Of a DNA stretch of 31,664 bases, positions 27,613-31,664 are shown in pieces. The DNA is from a virus, in IMG/VR virus record IMGVR_UViG_3300049450_000043, positions 1 through 31,664 of that record, one strand, 5' to 3'. The stretch's first letter is position 1; each line of letters opens with the position of its first letter. The notes under the pieces are model-generated. The model had not been told where the DNA came from and did not search any database. It worked only from the letters and a program-made list of their open reading frames with translations. The translations under genes and the position numbers were made by a program.

Positions 27613-27828
27613 ATGGCCTCAAAACTCCAATGCCCACACAACCGGGTCGAGTTCGTCATTCACCGTTTGGGCGAGCATCGATGGATCTACTCAACGTGCC
27701 AGGAATGCGGATCCGAATGGACTGTTGAAGAGGTTGTGGTCGATCTGGCGGACATTGTCTCGGCGGACGAAATCGTGGAAGTCCACCAGCAGCTAGAAAC
27801 CGGCAAGCCTTTGAAGGAGTTGATCTGA
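27613..27828 (+). CDS. Small zinc-binding-like protein (71 aa)
   Basis: ATG 27613. CPHN and CQECG make a plausible split zinc site (Cys7, His9, Cys29, Cys32). The C-terminal half is acidic and helical (VDLADIVSADEIVEVHQQLE). The fold resembles a minimal zinc ribbon. The next gene starts one base after its stop. Confidence 0.55.
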   Translation: MASKLQCPHNRVEFVIHRLGEHRWIYSTCQECGSEWTVEEVVVDLADIVSADEIVEVHQQLETGKPLKELI

Positions 27829-27948
27829 ATGGGTTGGATACCGCGTTGGCTGGTCGTTCTCATCGTCATTGCCATCATCGTGTTTGTTGCCAATGCACTT
27901 GGCATCATCCACATTCATGGCAGCGTGCAGGGCAGCGTAGGACTGTAA
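27829..27948 (+). CDS. Small single-pass membrane protein (39 aa)
   Basis: AAGGAG at 27813-27818 serves ATG 27829. After a short WIPRW start, residues 7-27 are strongly hydrophobic (LVVLIVIAIIVFVANALGII), followed by a Gly/His/Ser tail. An overlapping frame at 27834 is discarded for this stretch. The function is unknown. Confidence 0.5.
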   Translation: MGWIPRWLVVLIVIAIIVFVANALGIIHIHGSVQGSVGL

Positions 27949-27956
27949 CCTGCCTG

Positions 27957-28253
27957 GTGCTTAAAGTCTGTACTGAGCCCAACACAGCAACCCATCTCTT
28001 TGAGGGGCCAGGGTCACGCTGCAGATTCCACCTTCGGGGCAAGGGGCTCAGGACAGCAGCGTGGGCTAAGCAGCGTGCATCACAACTAGCGGCATACCCC
28101 TACTGTGCAGATTGCACCACACAGGGCAAGACAACCATAGCCACAGAGGCACACCACATCAATAAGCGTGCAAGGGGTGGACCGCTACTGACCGATGCAC
28201 TGCTATCACTATGCCCCCCCCACCACGCACAACGTACTGCGCGTGGTGAGTGA
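27957..28253 (+). CDS. Small HNH endonuclease (98 aa)
   Basis: The start is taken as GTG 27957 (MLKVCTEPNTATHL), since the frame upstream covers another gene. It contains YCADC, then the HNH core TEAHHINKRARGG, then LCPPHHAQRTARGE, the usual small HNH order. Standalone HNH proteins next to the large terminase are needed for cos cleavage in several phages, so a packaging role is possible. Codon choice (many ACA, CTA, GCA and AGG) is unlike the neighbours and suggests recent acquisition. A run of eight C at 28214-28221 is a possible frameshift or sequencing-error site. Confidence 0.7.
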   Translation: MLKVCTEPNTATHLFEGPGSRCRFHLRGKGLRTAAWAKQRASQLAAYPYCADCTTQGKTTIATEAHHINKRARGGPLLTDALLSLCPPHHAQRTARGE

Positions 28254-28373
28254 TGTGCATGAGGCGTAGGGGGGCCATAAGATCACCGTTTTGCTGCACC
28301 ACGCCTCGTACCGTGACCGCTCTCGGCGAGATTTTTTTCTCGAGCGGGCTGAAGCTAGTAAAATTTACCTGAG
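28254..28373. other. AT-contrasting intergenic region before packaging genes
   Basis: 120 bases without a gene. It contains a G-run (28270-28275), a CCGCTC/GAGCGG pair enclosing a T7 run (28332-28338), and a TAAAAT -10-like hexamer (28359-28364) with no clear -35. It could hold a promoter or terminator, or a packaging start, but nothing here proves any of them. Confidence 0.35.
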
Positions 28374-29222
28374 ATGACGAGCGCGGAACGTCAGCGCGCT
28401 TGGCACGAGGGGCATCCAGGGAAAAGGGCTGAGTACATGGTCCGCTATCGGGAAAAGCATCCCGAGCAGCGCCAGATATACAACGAGTTGCGGCGACAAC
28501 GCCCCGATATCAGAATGTGCGCCGAGTGCGGCCAGCAATTCCCACGGACTCGCTCAGATCGAATCTTCTGTAGCAGGAAATGCCTGACCAAAGCCAAGGG
28601 ACGGCGACGCCCTAGGGACAATCGAGACCGCCGCGGATACTTCAAAGTCTGGCGGGAGACGAACCATGAGAAGAGGGTTCGATATGGACTTAGGCGGCAG
28701 GCGAAAGGCGCGTCTGACCGCTTCGCAAAGAAGCGGCTGATCTTAGAACTGCGCCTCTTGCGCAGGCTCTGGAAGTTAAGCCAAGCTCCCAAACCGCACG
28801 GCAACAGGAAACTGGACGGTCTAAATAAGGCTGATCGCAGTCTGCTCAAGAAGACCGGCGGACAGACGGTCATCGCCTATGGGAACTGCGCTTACTGCGG
28901 GCGATTCTTCGTTCACCGGGCAGCTGTTCCCACTAAGTTTTGCTGTGCGAGTCACGGTCACCGCATGAACAGAGGCTCGCGACATCTTGGGGCGCGTAAG
29001 CGGCGGCGGATCGCTGACCGGGACGGGTGGAAATGTCATATCTGCGGCCGCAAGGTTCCAGATCGCCCTTACCGGGCCCTTCCAGACGACCCAACTATTG
29101 ACCATCTGATCCCAGTTGCTTTTGGAGGGCGGGACGCATTATCAAATCTCGCGCTCGCCCACAACAAGTGCAACACCGATCGCGGAACGGGAGGAAACGC
29201 CCAGCTCCGGCTGATCGCCTAG
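28374..29222 (+). CDS. HNH endonuclease with two zinc ribbons (282 aa)
   Basis: ATG 28374. Residues 45-75 form a first ribbon (CAECGQQF, FCSRKC). A second ribbon-like pair lies at about 170-200 (NCAYCGRFF, FCCASHGHR). The C-terminal 75 residues are an HNH domain (KCHICGRKVPDR, TIDHLIPVAFGGRDALSNLA, HNKCNTDRG). The long middle is strongly basic. It overlaps the terminase by 55 bases and stands where a small terminase is often encoded. A homing or packaging-linked endonuclease is likely. Confidence 0.8.
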   Translation: MTSAERQRAWHEGHPGKRAEYMVRYREKHPEQRQIYNELRRQRPDIRMCAECGQQFPRTRSDRIFCSRKCLTKAKGRRRPRDNRDRRGYFKVWRETNHEKRVRYGLRRQAKGASDRFAKKRLILELRLLRRLWKLSQAPKPHGNRKLDGLNKADRSLLKKTGGQTVIAYGNCAYCGRFFVHRAAVPTKFCCASHGHRMNRGSRHLGARKRRRIADRDGWKCHICGRKVPDRPYRALPDDPTIDHLIPVAFGGRDALSNLALAHNKCNTDRGTGGNAQLRLIA

Positions 29223-30649
29223 AACCCTTCACTCTCCCCCACTTCGTCGCATGGGCGCGAGAACTGACTCTCGATACCGAGCAGCCGTGGCAAATCGAGG
29301 ACTTCCAGGCTTGGTTCGTCGAGGATCTGTTCCGCGGAACTCAGGCCAACTGGCTGATCGTCCCTGAGGGCAACGCCAAGACAACCCTCACCGCCGGCAT
29401 TGCCGTCTACCACGCTGAATTCAGAACGGCGGCGTTCGTGCCGATCGGCGCCTCCAGCCGGGAGCAGGCTGAGACCCTGTTTCGACAGGCTGAGGGGTTT
29501 ATCGATCGATCCAAGAGACTGCAGAAGGTCTTTGAAGCACTTCCTGGCTACCGCCAGATCCGCGGCCTGAAGCCGAACACGAGTCGCATCCAGGTTTACG
29601 CCGCTGACGAGAAGACTGGCGACGGTGTGATTCCGACGCTCGCCATCATCGACGAGCCCCACCGGCAGAAGAACATGGGGTTGTATCGGACCTGGCGCGG
29701 CAAGTTGACCAAGCGTCAGGGTCAGATCGTAGCGATCTCCACCTCAGGCGAACCGGGCTCGGAATTCGAGGTGACTCGCGACAAGATCCGCCAGTCGGTC
29801 GACGTGATTACCCGGACGGAAACCTTCCTGCGCGGTCGCAGTCCCAGCCTTGTCTTCCATGAATGGGCAGTCCCCGAGAAGGGCGATGTCGAAGACCTCG
29901 AGTTGGTCAAACGATCGAACCCACTCAAGGCTATGACTCGCGAGGAGATCCGCCTCAAGCGGGAATCCCCCGACTGGAATCTGGCCCACTGGCGCCGGAT
30001 GGTCTGCAATCTGCCAACGCGAGATGAGAGCTCGGCGATCACCGAGGCGGAATGGTTCGCAGCTCAAACTAAGGAATCAATTCCGCTCGGTGAGCGCGTG
30101 TGGCTCGGTCTGGACGTCGGCTGGAAATGGGACACCACCGCGGCAGTTCCCTTCTGGCCGAGAGATCCCAAATTCCTCCTTTTCGGGCCGGCCGAGGTGG
30201 TCGTTCCGCCTCGCAACGGCGATTCGACCCATCCGGACACGATCAAGGCCGCTCTGCTTCGGATCCATGAGCGCAACCCGATCCATACCGTGGTCATGGA
30301 CATGACCGACGCCGAGGATATCGCGCACTGGATCGAGGACACGCTCCATGCGCGGGTGGTCGACAGAACCCAGAACAACCCAAACGCCATTCAGGACTAC
30401 GACCGCACCATGGAGGCACTTCGCAACGGATGGTTGAAACACACAGGTGATCCGGTCTTGAAATCTCACGCCCTGAACGCGGTTACTCGGCTACTTCCGA
30501 GCGGTACGCGATTCGAGCGCTCATCTAGCTCGCGGGCCGCGGTCAAGCAAGACCTCCGCGTGATCGATGCCTTGACCGCGGGGTCGATGGCGCTCTCTGT
30601 CGCGGTCAGTCTGGTGCCCGAGCCAGAACTCATGGGCGCTTGGGCTTGA
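29168..30649 (+). CDS. Terminase large subunit (493 aa)
   Basis: The ATP-driven packaging motor and headful/cos nuclease. GTG 29168 lies inside the HNH gene; no ATG is closer. Walker A is VPEGNAKTT (65-73). Walker B is TLAIIDE (157-163). Then come ATPase coupling motif candidates around VAISTSGEPGS. The C-terminal RNase-H-like nuclease has Asp316 (GLDVGWKWD), Asp378 (VVMDMTDAEDI) and Asp467 (VIDALTAGSMA). Length is normal for the family. Its TGA overlaps the portal TTG. No small subunit was recognised beside it. Confidence 0.93.
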   Translation: MQHRSRNGRKRPAPADRLEPFTLPHFVAWARELTLDTEQPWQIEDFQAWFVEDLFRGTQANWLIVPEGNAKTTLTAGIAVYHAEFRTAAFVPIGASSREQAETLFRQAEGFIDRSKRLQKVFEALPGYRQIRGLKPNTSRIQVYAADEKTGDGVIPTLAIIDEPHRQKNMGLYRTWRGKLTKRQGQIVAISTSGEPGSEFEVTRDKIRQSVDVITRTETFLRGRSPSLVFHEWAVPEKGDVEDLELVKRSNPLKAMTREEIRLKRESPDWNLAHWRRMVCNLPTRDESSAITEAEWFAAQTKESIPLGERVWLGLDVGWKWDTTAAVPFWPRDPKFLLFGPAEVVVPPRNGDSTHPDTIKAALLRIHERNPIHTVVMDMTDAEDIAHWIEDTLHARVVDRTQNNPNAIQDYDRTMEALRNGWLKHTGDPVLKSHALNAVTRLLPSGTRFERSSSSRAAVKQDLRVIDALTAGSMALSVAVSLVPEPELMGAWA

Positions 30650-31664
30650 GGGTCATCCTTCCTGGCGGTCGCGCGATTGAGTTCTCTCGGCGCGGGGTGA
30701 ACTTCAACGCTGAGCAGCGCTTCAACCTAGGGCAACTGCCGCAGTTCCTCAACGACTACTACAGCTATTTCGGCTACGGGGGCGCCGTTTATCCGCTCGG
30801 TCTGAATCAGTCCGCGCTGTCCTGGTCGAAGACGGAGGAAATCTCCTCAAGCCTGCCGAACTATATGCAGGCGATCAAGCGCTCACCGCCGGCCTTCGCC
30901 GCCCAGATGGTCAGGGCCTCGGTGATGTCCCAGGCGCGACTGATCTGGCGCAATCGAGCCGATCGCCACACCTTCCGCGATGCCGGTCTGCGAGTCTTCG
31001 AGAAGCCCTGGACGAACGGAACGCAGGGTGAGTTGCTGGGGCGCATGGAATGGCACGCCGGCCTTGCTGGTAATGCCTACGTCTATCGCCAGCCAGGGCG
31101 GCTGAGGGTGCTGCGCCCGGATTGGGTCGCAATCGTCTATGGATCGCAGTCCGAACCGGACGATCCCAAGGGCGCACTCGACGGCGAGGTGGTCGGGTAT
31201 CTCTACCAGAACGGCGGCTTCACTCAGAACAACCGCAACAAGCCGACGGTGATCCTGCCTGAGGAGCTGGCGCACTGGACCCCGCTTCCCGATCCTATGT
31301 CACCCGGGCTAGGGATGTCCTGGCTGACGCCGGCCTTGCGCGATGTACAGGCCGACACTGCAGCGCTTGAGCACAAGCTGGCCTACTTCTCCAACGGCGC
31401 CACTCCCAACCTCGTCATCAAGGCGTCGTCGCTGGTTCCCAATGTGACGCCGACTCAGTTCGCTGAATGGGTCGATACGATGGAGTCGAAGCACAAGGGC
31501 AGCGCCAATGCTTTCAAGACGCTCTACTTGCAGCCGGGCGCCGACGCTACGGTGATCGGCTCCAACCTCGCCGAGCTCGACCTGACCTCGATCACCTCCC
31601 ATGGTGAAACGCGAGTCTCCTACCTTTCGCGCGTGCCGGCAGTCATTCTCGGGATCGCGGCCGG
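30646..31664 (+). CDS. Portal protein, N-terminal and central part (continues at 1-913)
   Basis: The frame opens at TTG 30646, overlapping the terminase TGA (TTGA), and runs without stop to the window end and on into 1-913. The TTG start is preferred because of this overlap; GTG 30697 is an alternative. The sequence has the HK97-type portal plan: a short basic start (RVILPGGRAIEFSRRG), QLPQFLNDYYSYFGYGG, RSPPAFAAQMVRASVMSQ-like helix, LLGRMEWHAGLAGNAYVYRQ, LRVLRPDWVAIVYGS, then the stem region GLGMSWLTPALRDVQADTAA and AYFSNGATPNLVIKAS. Joined length is about 592 residues. Confidence 0.92.
   Translation, partial: MRVILPGGRAIEFSRRGVNFNAEQRFNLGQLPQFLNDYYSYFGYGGAVYPLGLNQSALSWSKTEEISSSLPNYMQAIKRSPPAFAAQMVRASVMSQARLIWRNRADRHTFRDAGLRVFEKPWTNGTQGELLGRMEWHAGLAGNAYVYRQPGRLRVLRPDWVAIVYGSQSEPDDPKGALDGEVVGYLYQNGGFTQNNRNKPTVILPEELAHWTPLPDPMSPGLGMSWLTPALRDVQADTAALEHKLAYFSNGATPNLVIKASSLVPNVTPTQFAEWVDTMESKHKGSANAFKTLYLQPGADATVIGSNLAELDLTSITSHGETRVSYLSRVPAVILGIAA
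31512..31664. repeat. Right copy of terminal direct repeat
   Basis: It matches 1-153 except at 31638 (G here, A at 127). Together with continuous portal reading frame it shows that the contig ends overlap. Confidence 0.95.

Noticed and set aside
1-31664. CRISPR array, integrase, attachment site, insertion sequence, tRNA
   Set aside because: No regular 25-40 bp repeat-spacer pattern, recombinase motif or transposase was seen on either strand.

Overview
The window is a complete tailed-phage (siphovirus-type) genome that was opened in the middle of the portal gene. The first 153 bases recur as the last 153 with a single silent mismatch, so the 31,664 bases close into a circle of about 31,511 bp. 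No integrase, excisionase, immunity repressor, partition gene, tRNA or rRNA is visible, so a strictly lytic life style is the simplest reading. High GC content, very frequent GTG/TTG starts, purine-rich Shine-Dalgarno sites, an M23-peptidase endolysin and an actinophage-like head-tail order suggest a high-GC Gram-positive (actinobacterial) host. That host assignment is inference only.

Layout on the plus strand. Packaging and head (29168 round the junction to 9891): terminase large subunit, portal, several beta-rich accessory virion proteins, prohead protease, HK97-type major capsid protein, three small Pro/Gly-rich proteins, head-tail connector, HK97-gp10-like protein, a probable tail terminator and the major tail protein. 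Tail tip (10522-16634): tail assembly chaperone pair G/GT with a -1 frameshift site, a short tape measure protein, a Dit-like protein carrying a nested LamG-type lectin domain, and a hub-like protein. Lysis (16754-18599): an antisense small membrane protein facing a palindromic site, M23 endolysin, a helical protein, a two-TM holin-like protein and a one-TM protein.

An intrinsic terminator (18619-18650) is followed 14 bp later by the best sigma70-like promoter of the window (18665-18692) and a structured RNA leader. From here a plus-strand block of small, overlapping genes runs to the terminase. It contains a Rad52/Sak-like annealing protein, HNH endonucleases, a replisome-organizer-like protein whose gene contains a putative iteron origin, a tandem pair of paralogs, a lone C5-cytosine methyltransferase, many Cys-rich or Trp-rich mini-proteins and a sigma-region-4-like HTH regulator.

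Almost everything is co-directional, so one transcription unit could run nearly the whole circle. The exceptions are two minus-strand genes: an HNH endonuclease inside the tail operon (9900-10493) and a small membrane protein at the lysis boundary (16754-16957). Replication must depend on host polymerase; the phage seems to supply an initiator/loader and an annealing protein. Five HNH genes in about 31.5 kb is a heavy load. A small terminase subunit was not recognised.
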